DNA of 64,000 nucleotides from the NCBI GenBank assembly GCA_037176705.1, contig CM073898.1:38815488-38879487 (forward strand), in the 5' to 3' direction. This document shows positions 54,341-64,000 of the stretch, one piece after another; positions within the stretch are counted from its first letter, which is position 1; every line of letters starts with the position of its first letter. The notes beneath the pieces were generated by a model. It had not been told where the DNA came from, made no database searches, and was given only the letters and a program-made list of their open reading frames with translations. This DNA comes from Molossus alvarezi (lineage: Eukaryota > Chordata > Mammalia > Chiroptera > Molossidae). Position numbers and translations under genes: made by a program.

Positions 54341-55874
54341 GAATTATACCCTAAGGGATGATATGCCAGCTTCTTTAAATGCAAATTCAAATCAAGTTCT
54401 TTTAGAGAAAACGTTAGACCTTAGCTATGTTCAGGACATGCGCAGGAGAGCAAATGCAAGGGTCAAAATCATCTATTTCATTAGCATTTTTCCCACTAAA
54501 GTGACTAAAGCGCCAAGAATTGTTACCCAGTTCAGGGACCACAGGCATTCCTCTGTACTCAGGGAGAGGAAAACAAAGCAACTTCTTGTGACAAGTTCAT
54601 AAAAGCCAAAGAATTGAATAACCTACAAAGGTCTCCCTGGGCCTGCAAGACTGTGCTGCCAGGTCACCAAGACAATAGCAACATAACAGTGTCAGGAGCA
54701 TCAGCCCTGGCTGGAGAGATTGCTATAAAACCCATTTGTGCTTGGCCCCTGATTTCTTTCCTCTTTTGCTGGCTAATTCCACTGCAATTCAAAAGCTCCC
54801 TCTCCCTGCACATTCCTCCTGCCAATCCTCTTTGTAAATGTTTGCTTGAAACGTAATCTGCAGCTTTACTAAGATTATGTCCTGAGCACACATTTTTAGT
54901 CATCCGAATCTCTGCTGGGAGAGCTGACACTTTCCTGCACCCTCGATTCTTATTCCAGCTTTATTCCGTAGACTTCCAGGGCCGCTCTGTTCTGATGGGG
55001 CACTTTCAGAGCCACAGGATCCTTGGGGGACACGGGTCCCTGTTTATTCTTTCTTTGTAGCTTCTATGAGCTTTGCACAGGGGAGGCGCTTGGTAAATAT
55101 TTTTGGTAAACGGGTCTGCTCGTTGCTCCTGAACTCATCAGGCACATCCCCACCTCCCAGCCCTTGCTGAAGCCTTGCCTCCTGCCAGGAACGCACTCTC
55201 TGCTTCTTTCCATTTACGCAAATCCTTGGCCGTCCCTCCGGACCAAAGTCAAGCCCTCTGAGACGGGACAGAACCCTCTTCTCTTGGCAATGGATATATT
55301 GTTGTTTCTGTTATTGTTTTTACTTTAAACAGATGTTTATTACACAAAGGTCATATAATTGGATATTTCTCTCCTTTGTACACAAGTATTCTTACTCTCC
55401 ACAGAAAGACTGCTTCTTAACTTCTCATTGGGTGAGGGCAAGCACTAAAATCCAGATTTTAACACAACAGTGGTAAAAATGCCTCCGTGATGTAAGTTGA
55501 AAGCAGTCCATTGGTACATGGCACTTATCAGGAATGCACAAATGTATTTTATTTAAAAATACAAAATAAATTATCTGCAGGCATGGACGATGACAGCAGT
55601 AAACCATTGTGCTGTCAACTGAAACCAGCCCTGATGGGTACAGTGATTTTCTTGAACCTCAGCCAGCCGGCTCCTCAGTCATTTCCTTCCACTGACTCTC
55701 CGAGGTGATAGGTGAGGAGCCCTGCCCTGAGCTTCCTCTCGTTCCCATTAATGATGGTGAAGCACGATTCTCAGATTGGAACAGAACATAATGTTTTCTA
55801 AAATTAGTTTGTGTCTAGGTCTTCTCTCCTCAATTAATTTGATGTCCTATATGCTCCATCTGAGCTGAAGCAAC
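54341..55874. other. Unique sequence with L2 fragments
   Basis: L2-like pieces near 55045-55300 (GCACAGGGGAGGCGCTTGGT; TCAAGCCCTCTGAGACGGG). No exon recognised. TTTATTACAC near 55335 could be a minus-strand polyadenylation signal but nothing upstream supports a gene. Confidence 0.4.
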
Positions 55875-56640
55875 TCGCCGGAACCAACAGCAGTAGCTGG
55901 CCCAGATGAGGCGGGGGTCCAGCAGCAAAGCCCTGCGCCAGGGCGAGGGCAGAGGTCTTCCCAAGGCGACACTGGGAAGCGGATGAGAGATGCCCGGTGG
56001 AGGTGGCACCTGTGTGAGTGGTTCAGCCTTACGCAGGAGCAGAAGATGAGGGCAGGTGCGAGCCAGGTGAGACTGCGGCAGCCCAGAGCGACGTCCTCGC
56101 TGCTCTGACAGCTGGTACTGGAGTCCAGGGCCTGCGCCTTCAGGGGGATCGCCAGGGAAGCGCTCCCTGACCATGGCACCCACACTCTCGCACAAGAACT
56201 CCTGAATCCCTCATTGTAACAGCCATCCCTCCCGGGACCCAGTGCAGGAGGTTTTCCACTGGGAAGAAGGAAGGAAAGAAAAGAGGGAAGAGGGGAGACT
56301 GTATTGTTAGTCGGGTCTCCGGTCTCTGCGCCAGTCCAGAAGGGCAGCAGGAGCCCAGGCAAGCGGCCCTCCAGGCCCACGCCCGCGCCCTCGCCCACGC
56401 CCGCGCCCTCGCCAGCAGCGCGCTCTCCTGACTGCCGGCTCCCACGCTTGAGGGAGTGCTTTGATCTCTCAGCTCGGTCTCCAGTTCCTCCAGCATAAGG
56501 CCTTGATCTGCTCTTTCTGTGTCTACCGCTGAGGAACAGGCCTGGTTCCACCGCCCAGGGGAGGGGGTGTCTCCGCACTCCCCACCGGGGCACGGGCCAG
56601 CCTGCTTCCTGAGCAAGGGCGGCTGGGCCGCCACTGTGGG
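55875..56640. other. GC-rich, CpG-enriched block
   Basis: Clustered CpGs and an 18-bp minisatellite of about two copies (CCCACGCCCGCGCCCTCG, near 56378-56414). Minus-strand open frames of 164 and 248 codons owe their length to GC richness and read as low-complexity Ala/Gly/Arg sequence. A weak CpG island is possible. Confidence 0.4.
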
Positions 56641-57380
56641 TCCAGCCCTTCTAGCCTCCCACCCCTCCCACCGTTATCTTTCTCCACTGCCCCTCAAACA
56701 CCCAAAGCCGACCATGCCAAGAGGGAAGCGGAGGCCCCTCTGAACAGCCTTCCCAGGCCTCTGGGGAGGGGGCTACTGTGCCCTCGTGATTCTTCCCATA
56801 GCCGTCAGCAGAGGGACGGGCCTAACACCCAGTCCACACTGACACCCTTCGGAGTCCTGCCAAACACCACCGCCAAGTGCATGCACACATGTACCAGCAC
56901 GACTTGGACTTGGGACGGGGTCTGCCCCGCCTCCCTCTACTACCTTTGAAGGCAGAATCACACCCAGGGAAGGCTAAGTTACTCTCATACGTTGTCATAG
57001 GCCTCTCCACCTAATCATGTGCAAAGTTGGAAAGCTAAGCATATCAGGGGAATTCTGAGCAGTAAAAACAAAACAAGATTTTTTAAAAATCCACACTCAT
57101 AAACAAAATGGGAAATTCTGCTCCCATTTTGGAATCCTATTTTATAGATCCAGTGCATGCAGGAGAGAAAAGCCCGTGTAACGGGTGAACAAAGCAGCCG
57201 ACAAAATCCAAACAGCAAACGGAGGTGGCGTGGTTGTTTTTATCATCATGAGGGAGGCTGACCCTGCCACCGCGCAGAGCAGCCGCTCTCTGAGGGACAG
57301 GTGAGCTGGGCTCACCTCTCCTGTTCCAGCCCCTGTTGTTATCTCTGAGCAAACAAAAGCTTTCTCTTATCAGCTGGAGT
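56641..57380. other. Unique intergenic sequence
   Basis: No gene or repeat recognised. Confidence 0.45.
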
Positions 57381-57736
57381 GGACTGACCATGGTGACCCA
57401 GCACCTGAAGCACACAGAGGCTCCCGCCCCCACCTGGTCTACAACCCTGTGGATATAATGACCATGGTGACTGGACTGACCATGGTGACCCAGCACCTGA
57501 AGCACACAGAGGCTCCCGCCCCTATCTGGACTACAACCCTGTGGATATAATGACCATGATGACTGGACTGACCATGGTGACCCAGCACCTGAAGCACGCA
57601 GAGGCTCCCGCCCCCACCTGGACTACAACCCTGTGGATATAATGACCATGATGACTGGACTGACCATGGTGACCCAGCACCTGAAGCACACAGAGGCTCC
57701 CGCCCCCACCTGGACTACAACCCTGTGGATATAATG
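57381..57736 (+). repeat. 92-bp minisatellite, about 3.9 copies
   Basis: Units start at 57381, 57473, 57565 and 57657 (exact period 92), each opening GGACTGACCATGGTGACCCA and running through GAAGCACACAGAGGCTCCCG to CCTGTGGATATAATG. The fourth lacks the last 12 bases. Units differ by a few substitutions (e.g. ACCATGGTGACT versus ACCATGATGACT; CCCCCACCTGG versus CCCCTATCTGG). Each full unit also contains a shorter internal echo of its first bases. Confidence 0.96.
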
Positions 57737-57850
57737 TTACCTCCATTACACAGATGAGCAAACTGAGTCCCACAAAGATTTACTCCAGGTCTTCTAATTA
57801 GAAAAATAGTGTAACCAGAACTTGAATTTGGCTATTCTAATGTCAAGCTT
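57737..57850 (-). mobile_element. MIR SINE fragment
   Basis: CTCCATTACACAGATGAGCAAACTGAG and AGAACTTGAATTTGGC in reversed MIR order, directly after the minisatellite. Confidence 0.65.
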
Positions 57851-58454
57851 AGAGCTCCCTACACTGTCCCCATGGGGCCTTGGGCCTCTGCAGGAAGGGA
57901 AGGAACTTGGCTGGGTAGTCAGTGAGGTCCGTGGGCTTCTTTCATCCCTTTTAAACAAGAAGTGAGAGTCCAGACTCCTGTCCAACCCCCAGCCTGACCT
58001 CTGACCCCCGTTAACTTCAAGGGCTCAACAGACTTCAGGCAGCTGTAAACTGGCTCTGGAGCACAGCCGTTCATTCAGCCTCTCTCTTTTATGCCAACGC
58101 TTCTTTTGGTGAAACAAATCTATAAAGAGAGCTTTCTACTAAGGAGGCCCCACCCGGCTCAGCCAAAGGCAGATAATGGGTGGGTGACAAGGCTTCCTAT
58201 TTTAGGAAATCTGTCCGTTCTCTATCAGCACAGCCTGGGCCTCCGGCCAACAGGTCCCTGGAGAGAGGAGAACTCATGTCCCCATCACCCAGACTGGAGG
58301 GCTCCCAGGAGGGGGTGACTCAGCCCCACTTCCTCAAGGCAGAGATACAGCTTCCCACAGCCTGGCCCTGAGCCCTGGGGGTGGGGCACAGGGGGGCATG
58401 TTTAAGGGGGCTGCCCCTCCCCCCAACAAAGTGTCTGGAGGAGAATAGGTCCAA
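57851..58454. other. Unique intergenic sequence
   Basis: Nothing recognised. Confidence 0.45.
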
Positions 58455-58645
58455 ATCCATCCTCTGCTCCTAGTCCTCCTCAGAAACAGGTGGCCCCTGC
58501 ACTAGCTGGGTGACCCTGGCACTCTCTTCATCTGTGAAAAAGTGACAGCAGCACCTACTTGCACCGAATACTCTGACGATTGAATGAGAGCATGTCTGTG
58601 ACTCTCCCGACACACAGTGGACACGCAACTGAAAGGCATGTGATG
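58455..58645 (+). mobile_element. MIR SINE fragment
   Basis: ACTAGCTGGGTGACCCTGGC..CTTCATCTGTGAAAAAGTGA..GATTGAATGAGAGCATG follow MIR order. Confidence 0.6.
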
Positions 58646-59862
58646 CCTCCCTCCCAACAATTCTGAATTCTGTTGCCTCGGCCTCTCCTAGATCTTGTCT
58701 TGGGTCATCGATCACAGCCCACCTTGGACCCCAAACACGTTTCCCTCCACCCAGCAGCAGATTCCTGTCCGCAGCTCCCTCAGTCCCACCTCTGGCCCTC
58801 AGTTCAAGCACTTACAGAGCGTTTACTACATCCCCACACTCGTCTAAGACCTGCACAAACCCCGTGTCTCCAGAGCGCAGCGCGATTGTGGAGGGGGGAG
58901 CAAAGGGAAGATCCGTGCAGCATTGTGGGCCGTGAGAGGGGAGGCAGGACAGCCCAGGTGCAGTCCTTTCACTTAATCATCACAGGGTCCAGCTCGTGGT
59001 CCCAACAGCATGCGTGAGGTGCTAATTTTGCCAAGGAAAACTTGGCTACTAACTGATTTCTATTTCCAAAAAGCGTATATGTCTTCTCACCAGGTGTTTT
59101 CAAAGTCGGACTGCAGATTTCGGAGGTTTTGTGTTATCTTTCTTTAAGGGTTCTCCTTGGCTCAGCCCCTCCCACCACGCATCCCAGGACTGAAGCGACC
59201 TCACCAGCTCAAGCCAGACTGCTGTGCCTGCAGCTTGTGTGTGGACACCCTCTCTTCCCAAACCTGCCAAACTCAACAGAAAGGAGGATGTCGGTGACAA
59301 GCTGGGGGCTCCAGCAGTCCTGGTGGGGGCGGCCAAAGGAGACAGTGTCAGCAGCTTCCAGAGAATGAACCAAGACGGTTCAAGTTAAAATCTCTGCACA
59401 GGCCCCGAGCCAGTGCAGCATAATGCAGTGTGGTTGCAGGGAGCAATGTGAAAATCAATACTGAACCAATGCAGCACCTTGGAAAAGAGCCAGCCACTGG
59501 GTCCTCACCTCCGAGGATCTGGCAGCCTCCACCCGCTGCAGCACAAACAAGTGCACTTTCTAAACTAAAATAGTATCCTGGGCCTGAGAGACAATGAAAG
59601 ACAAATTGCCAGAGCTCAGGGCAGCGGCTTTATAAAGAGAAGATAAAATAAGATGATCCCCTGAAGGGCTGTCAACCATCATCATTATGGCCCCTATTAT
59701 CTAATGAGAGTGACAAGGAGGAGGAGGACACTGTGTGTCCCCCTCATCGACCTCATCATCTACCAGTGGCTCACCTTCACCACTGGACACAGCTCCTACC
59801 CAGCCTCTGGGCCTACCTGCAGGTCAATGGGGGGCAGGGCAGGGGAGGCCAGATTTGTACTG
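58646..59862. other. Unique intergenic sequence
   Basis: About 1.2 kb, no gene recognised. Confidence 0.45.
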
Positions 59863-60072
59863 GCCAGATGGCTCAGTTGGTTGGAGCATCATCCAGTACA
59901 CCAAAAAGTTGTGGGTTCAATTCCCAGGCAGGGCTCATACCTAGGTTGTCGGTTCAGTCCCCCATCGGGGCATGCATGGGAGGCAACTAATTGATGTTTC
60001 TCTCTCACATCAATGTCTCTCTCTCTTTCTCTCTCTCATTAATAAACATATCCTCAGGTGAGGGGGAAAAAA
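59863..60072 (+). mobile_element. Ves-related SINE, GTTGGTTGGAGC variant
   Basis: ACTGGCCAGATGGCTCAGTTGG head, GGTTCAATTCCCAGG B box, TTGATGTTTCTCTCTCACAT body, ATCCTCAGGTGAGGGGG end. Duplication not resolved. Confidence 0.88.
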
Positions 60073-61080
60073 GAAATAAAATAAAACTATGCCAATATTT
60101 TTTTAAAAGGCTAGATGTGTTTAATGTTGTTGGTTCTGGGGTACAAGAAATAGGATAAAAGGAGAGAGAGGCAAAAGCACCAATTCCCAGCAGACATTTT
60201 AACCTCTGGTAGTAGACCTTCTAGACCAGGGCTGGTGCCCACTACCATGTCCCACTAGGAAATGCATGCTGTAGAAGGGTTGTGTGTTAACTAAATAAAA
60301 GAACAAGAAAATATCGCACACCCAGAGGCGATGGATCCGGGACATGGGGTCAGCGTGTGGCTTCTCTAGGACCAGCTCAGGCAGATTCCCCTCTTCTCCT
60401 GTGCTTCTTGTTCTGAGGCTCATGTCTTGAGAGGACGTCCCAGTGTTTGATAACCCAAGCCAGGCATTTGTGCCTTTCTCGGGGCTGGGGCCTGGCCTCC
60501 CCAGCTCCCAGCAGCCAGGGTTCCTCTGAAAGTGGGAGTCCTGTCCTGCTGACAGCGCTCTGCCTGAGGGGCGGCCCTCACACTGCCTCGTCCCCTTTTC
60601 TCCAGCTCACAGAATGGGAAAGGGTTTCTTTTCTGCTGTGCCCACAGTGATGAGCTTTAAGCACAACCTGACTGTGAACCCTCTGGCGTGGTTGCCATGG
60701 CTCCCTGCAGGGCCACTCAGCTCCCAGGCCCAACACGGCCTGCAGCTCCTCAGGCAGAAAGGCAAACCAGCAATAAGCCTAGAGGTAATCATCAAGGGTG
60801 CTCAAATTGCATTTCAGCCAATACATATATTCCTCTCAACCCCAAAAAGCTTTTGACTTTCTTTTATCCTTTCTGTCAACCCTGGAGAGCAGAGGTTAAA
60901 ATGAAACCTCTAACAGGCAGGACTGGTAAATGCAGAAGAATATACAGAAGCAAAGAACCCTGCCAATCATAAGGCAGAAAAGAAGCCCCTGGCACATGGC
61001 AGGTGCTCAATAAATGTGTTAAATTCATAAATGAATAAAAGCAGCTCAAGAATGGCTTAGGCCCCTTAAGGGACATTTTC
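60073..61080. other. Unique sequence with L2 terminus
   Basis: An L2 end lies at about 60985-61045 (CCTGGCACATGGCAGGTGCTCAATAAATG). No gene recognised. Confidence 0.45.
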
Positions 61081-61081
61081 T

Positions 61082-61104
61082 AAAAAAAAAAAAAAAAAAA
61101 AAAA
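61082..61104 (+). repeat. Poly(A) run
   Basis: Twenty-three consecutive A residues. No recognisable retrocopy body is attached immediately upstream. Confidence 0.95.
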
Positions 61105-61144
61105 GACATGGTATTAATAATTGGTACATTCGGTGTATCATTTT

Positions 61145-61290
61145 CTGCCTTCCAAAATGCTTTCATGTGTTATTGAATTTGATCTTTGCAGCAAGAAAGG
61201 GCACTAGAGCTGGGCTAGGAAATCATTTCCATTTTGCAGCTGAGAAAACTAAGGTGCAGAGAGGTGATCTAGCTGATTGACTCAGCATGT
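61145..61290 (-). mobile_element. MIR SINE
   Basis: CATTTCCATTTTGCAGCTGAG..AACTAAGGTGCAGAGAGG in reversed MIR order. Confidence 0.7.
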
Positions 61291-61911
61291 CAGTGGGGGT
61301 CATGTGAGGGGAACCCATCCCCCACATCCTCTGACGGCTCAGCCACAGGCCCTCCTCCCACCCCTTCCCTGGGCACCCGGTCATCTGAGAGGGAGCAGGG
61401 GACTCGATCGAGCACTGAAGCCCTGTCGGTGCCTTGGTTCACTGGGGCCCCAAACGATAAAATATTTATGTGGTGATAAGACCTTGCCCTTCAGATCAAG
61501 TGTCTGCCCTTGCCTGGATTACCTTACAGTACAGTAGACCCACCGTCAGTGTCTCTGCCCGAGTTGCTGGAGGGTCACTCACTCCAGCTTGCTCCTGAGC
61601 CAGGGCGAACTGCTCCCCACTGCGCCCCACCCCACCTCCTCAGATAGAGAGGCTGAACAGCCAGGAGGACCTACTCGGAGGAGCTGGAGACCCTGTGTAG
61701 GCCCAGCGCCCCTCCATCCCAGGCCACATGTTCTCCTCAGGACCCTGGCTGCTGGCCTTTCTGCTTCCCTTCCTCCCTCAGCGATGGAACCAGGGCACCG
61801 GCCTGCTTGCCACTGTCACTGCCCACGGCGGCCACAGCACTCTCTCCCCACGGACTGCCTTTGAGCAGAAGACAGCCTTCCTGGGAAACACTAAAGATAA
61901 GAGGCACAAGA
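61291..61911. other. Unique intergenic sequence
   Basis: Nothing recognised. Confidence 0.45.
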
Positions 61912-62163
61912 GGCCCTGGCCAGTGTGGCTCAGCAGTTAGTGTTGGCCCATGGACCGAAGGGTCGTGGGTTCGATTCCCAGTCAAGGGCACGTACCTAGG
62001 TTGCAAGTTCAATCCTGGCCTGGGTTGGTCAGGGTCCTGTGGGAGGCAACCAATCGTTGTGTCTCTCTCACATCGATGTTTCTCTCTCTCTCTCCTTCTT
62101 TCCCCCACTTTATCTAAAAATCAATGGAGAAATGTCCTCGGGTGAGGATAAACAACAACAACA
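61912..62163 (+). mobile_element. Ves SINE, hairpin-tail subfamily
   Basis: GCCCTGGCCAGTGTGGCTCA head, GGTTCGATTCCCAGTC B box, CACATCGATGTTTCTC, TCCTCGGGTGAGGATAA and AAC-rich tail. Confidence 0.93.
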
Positions 62164-63405
62164 AAAGGAGCACAACCGTGGGAACTACAGAGGCTGAGGA
62201 GAGGGGACAAAGCGCCACAGTCACGGTCACAGTGACTTCCCTGCCAGCTGCTGTGACAGCCCCTTCAGCCTCCGGCTCGCGGCTGGTCCCAGCCCACGTC
62301 CCCTTTCCTCGGCTCATCAGCCTGAACACGCCACTAGCCCGGGGATTCCGAAGGGCCGCTGCTCGGCCTGCTGTGCAGTCATTTTAAGAATTAAATGAGG
62401 TAACATAAGAAGCTCTATGAAGTGTTTAAAAATAGATATGGTCTAGGGTAGTGGGTGAGTCGTCAGGGGTGGTTGTTCTCCATGGGACTCATCCCCTAGC
62501 TCTCAGCCCCAGGCGGCTGCCCCAGGAAGGCGCCCTCCTGGGCATGGTTGCTGGCTGGCCTCTGCTTTGGCCAGTGGGAGGCACCCGCGGGGAAAGCAGG
62601 CAGGGGTTTCTTCTCCGCACCCCCCTCCCTCCGGCTCGGGTGCCCTGACTCCCAGGCCCTTCCTCCTCGGCTCCAGCACTCACTGGTTCACGCTGGGGTT
62701 TCCCTCCTTCCCTGGCCCTCTAGGCCATGGCTCCCCACTGCCGCAAGTCCCCAGGCACCGTGACATCCCCTGTGTGCTCCCCTAACCCCGCTTGCATCTC
62801 TGAATTCCCTCAGTCAGCTCTTCGCATTTGAACCACCTGGGCTAAACTGTTTTCCGTCAGGCCCTGCCTGACAAACTCAGCGACACGCACTTCTGTGTCT
62901 AATCGCTGAAAGAAAGGCCAGCCCTGTCCGCATTCATCGCTGGGCCCGAGAGGCTGGTGTCCAGCGCGGGCGAGAGGATCTCCACGCAGACTCCCAAATC
63001 CCGAGCCAGGCGAGCCTGGCCTCCGCCCTCCGGCTTCCCAGGGGCAGCGGCCTGGCCGCATTCTTACACGGGGCCTGGCGGGGGCGCCAGCCGGCTGACC
63101 GCAGGGTGGAAGAATACAGAGGCCTCAGAGGTGCTGCAGTTTCTGGAATCTAATGATTCTGCTGATCCTGTGGTGTTTGGCAATAACTATTTCAATTTCG
63201 AGATGCTTAAATCACTTCTTTGTTCTTTCTGCTGTGTAACTGGGGCACCACTAAGAGTCTGGAGGAGCTGCTGTGTGGGGTAGGCGGTGGTGAGAGGAGG
63301 TTGTTTGGGGTGGGGTTTTTCCCTTCTGGAGGAGTCACACCATGCACTTGGAAGACGATCAAGTTTGTTTGGGACTCTCTCCTGCAGTAGCTGAGCTCTC
63401 CTTCC
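62164..63405. other. GC-rich block with CpG-dense segments
   Basis: CpGs cluster at about 62260-62380 and 62940-63110 (e.g. GTCCAGCGCGGGCGAGAGG; GGCGGGGGCGCCAGCCGGC). A MIR 3' piece lies at about 62375-62435. Open frames are short and mutually overlapping. No transcription unit is recognisable. Confidence 0.4.
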
Positions 63406-63449
63406 AATGGTGCTCCTCCTGTCCCCCAATGGTGCTCCTCCTGTCCCCC
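63406..63449 (+). repeat. 22-bp perfect tandem duplication
   Basis: AATGGTGCTCCTCCTGTCCC plus two C residues, repeated twice without difference. Confidence 0.95.
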
Positions 63450-63569
63450 ACCTCCGGCATCACGCCCTCCTCTAGTTTCAGGGCGGGTGTCTCTGAAAGA
63501 GCCACAGCCTCGCCTCCTCTTTTGTGTACTGACTTCCCTGCAGCTTCCTGGTAGCTTCACTGCCAAGTG

Positions 63570-63690
63570 CCATTCACTACACATTTATTTATCGAAGGCC
63601 TGTCATGTGCCAGGTGAGACGCTGGGCACAGGAAACAGTGGTGACCACACTGACCCTGCCCTCCGGGACCTCAGTGCAGCTGGAAGGGAA
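63570..63690 (-). mobile_element. L2 LINE 3' end
   Basis: ACACATTTATTTATCGAAGGCC, CATGTGCCAGGTGAGACGCT, CCCTGCCCTCCGGGACCTC in reversed L2 order. Confidence 0.65.
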
Positions 63691-64000
63691 GACCAGACAG
63701 CTGTGGGGGTTGGGGGGCCCTGGGCTTGCCGCCTGACCACGAGCATTCTAGGGCAGGGATCAGGTTCACGGCTAGCCTATTTTCCACACCTCGGAGGAAA
63801 TGTGCTTCATAAATAAGTAACCACACCTGAGCTGCTAAGCAAACACGCTCAGCTCTGTGCTCTGAGCAGCCAGGCTCACTGTTCACTAGCCTCTTCTCTC
63901 CCTCTGCGCATATTTACCAACTCATCTATCACGGTCTGTCATTACCTAATGAGACAGCCAGCCTGGAAAAGAAAGGACAGTTTGAAGCGTCTTTACCAGG
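63691..64000. other. Unique sequence to window end
   Basis: No gene or repeat recognised. Confidence 0.45.

Noticed and set aside
55330..55760. Possible minus-strand 3' exon with a polyadenylation signal
   Set aside because: AATAAA alone is weak evidence. The only attached open frame is about 45 codons and unlike any known protein.
55847..56634. Minus-strand open frames of 248 and 164 codons
   Set aside because: GC-rich, Ala/Gly/Arg-biased frames overlapping each other and an 18-bp minisatellite. No family resemblance or splice context seen.
57381..57736. Possible coding repeat protein in the 92-bp array
   Set aside because: 92 is not a multiple of three, so the frame changes every unit and stops occur.

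Overview
This window looks like nuclear DNA of a mammal, most likely an insectivorous bat of the Yangochiroptera (vespertilionid-like). The deciding evidence is about 26 copies of the bat-specific, tRNA-derived Ves SINE, in two main subfamilies plus variants. Young bat-type L1/HAL1 3' ends support this, alongside eutherian fossils (L2, MIR, MLT1, MER5A/MER1-type hAT, L1M). I found no functional protein-coding gene, no exon I can recognise, no rRNA, no genuine tRNA gene and no CRISPR. Long open frames run through CT/GA microsatellites, SINEs or GC-rich DNA and resemble no family I know. The window is therefore read as intergenic or intronic sequence, annotated by repeat content.

Layout. 0-10 kb: L2, MLT1 and L1M fossils, five Ves insertions including a Ves-in-Ves-in-L1M nest (4.6-5.5 kb), and an RPS2 retropseudogene (7.1-7.7 kb). 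10-21 kb: an hAT end with an LTR-like block, L1 and L2 fragments, then a mostly unique 13.9-20.8 kb with MIRs, an MLT1 LTR and a young L1 tail. 21.3-23.7 kb: the most notable object, an ORF1-only L1 relative (HAL1-type) fused at its 5' end to a complete Ves SINE. One 17-bp target-site duplication flanks the pair, and the insertion sits in the edge of an old MER5A. 23.9-31 kb: unique sequence, L2, L1, and an hAT transposase C-terminal fossil (30.7-31.3 kb). 31.8-37.5 kb: stacked L1 fragments with Ves insertions, a class II ERV LTR (33.9-34.4 kb), a head-only Ves copy and a mariner end. 37.5-54 kb: alternating unique blocks, SINEs, an MLT1 LTR, and an L1 carrying three later insertions (43.8-45.2 kb). 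54-64 kb: largely unique, GC-richer DNA with a 92-bp minisatellite (57.4 kb) and CpG-enriched stretches near 56 and 62-63 kb.

The elements give a readable relative chronology. L2, MIR, L1M and hAT fossils are hosts. MLT1 and L1MA/B 3' ends come next. Ves SINEs and bat L1/HAL1 tails, with clean target-site duplications, came last. Everything young here was moved by L1-type machinery (A-tails, 9-18 bp duplications). Family names were assigned by recognition without a database search, so fine subfamily names are tentative.
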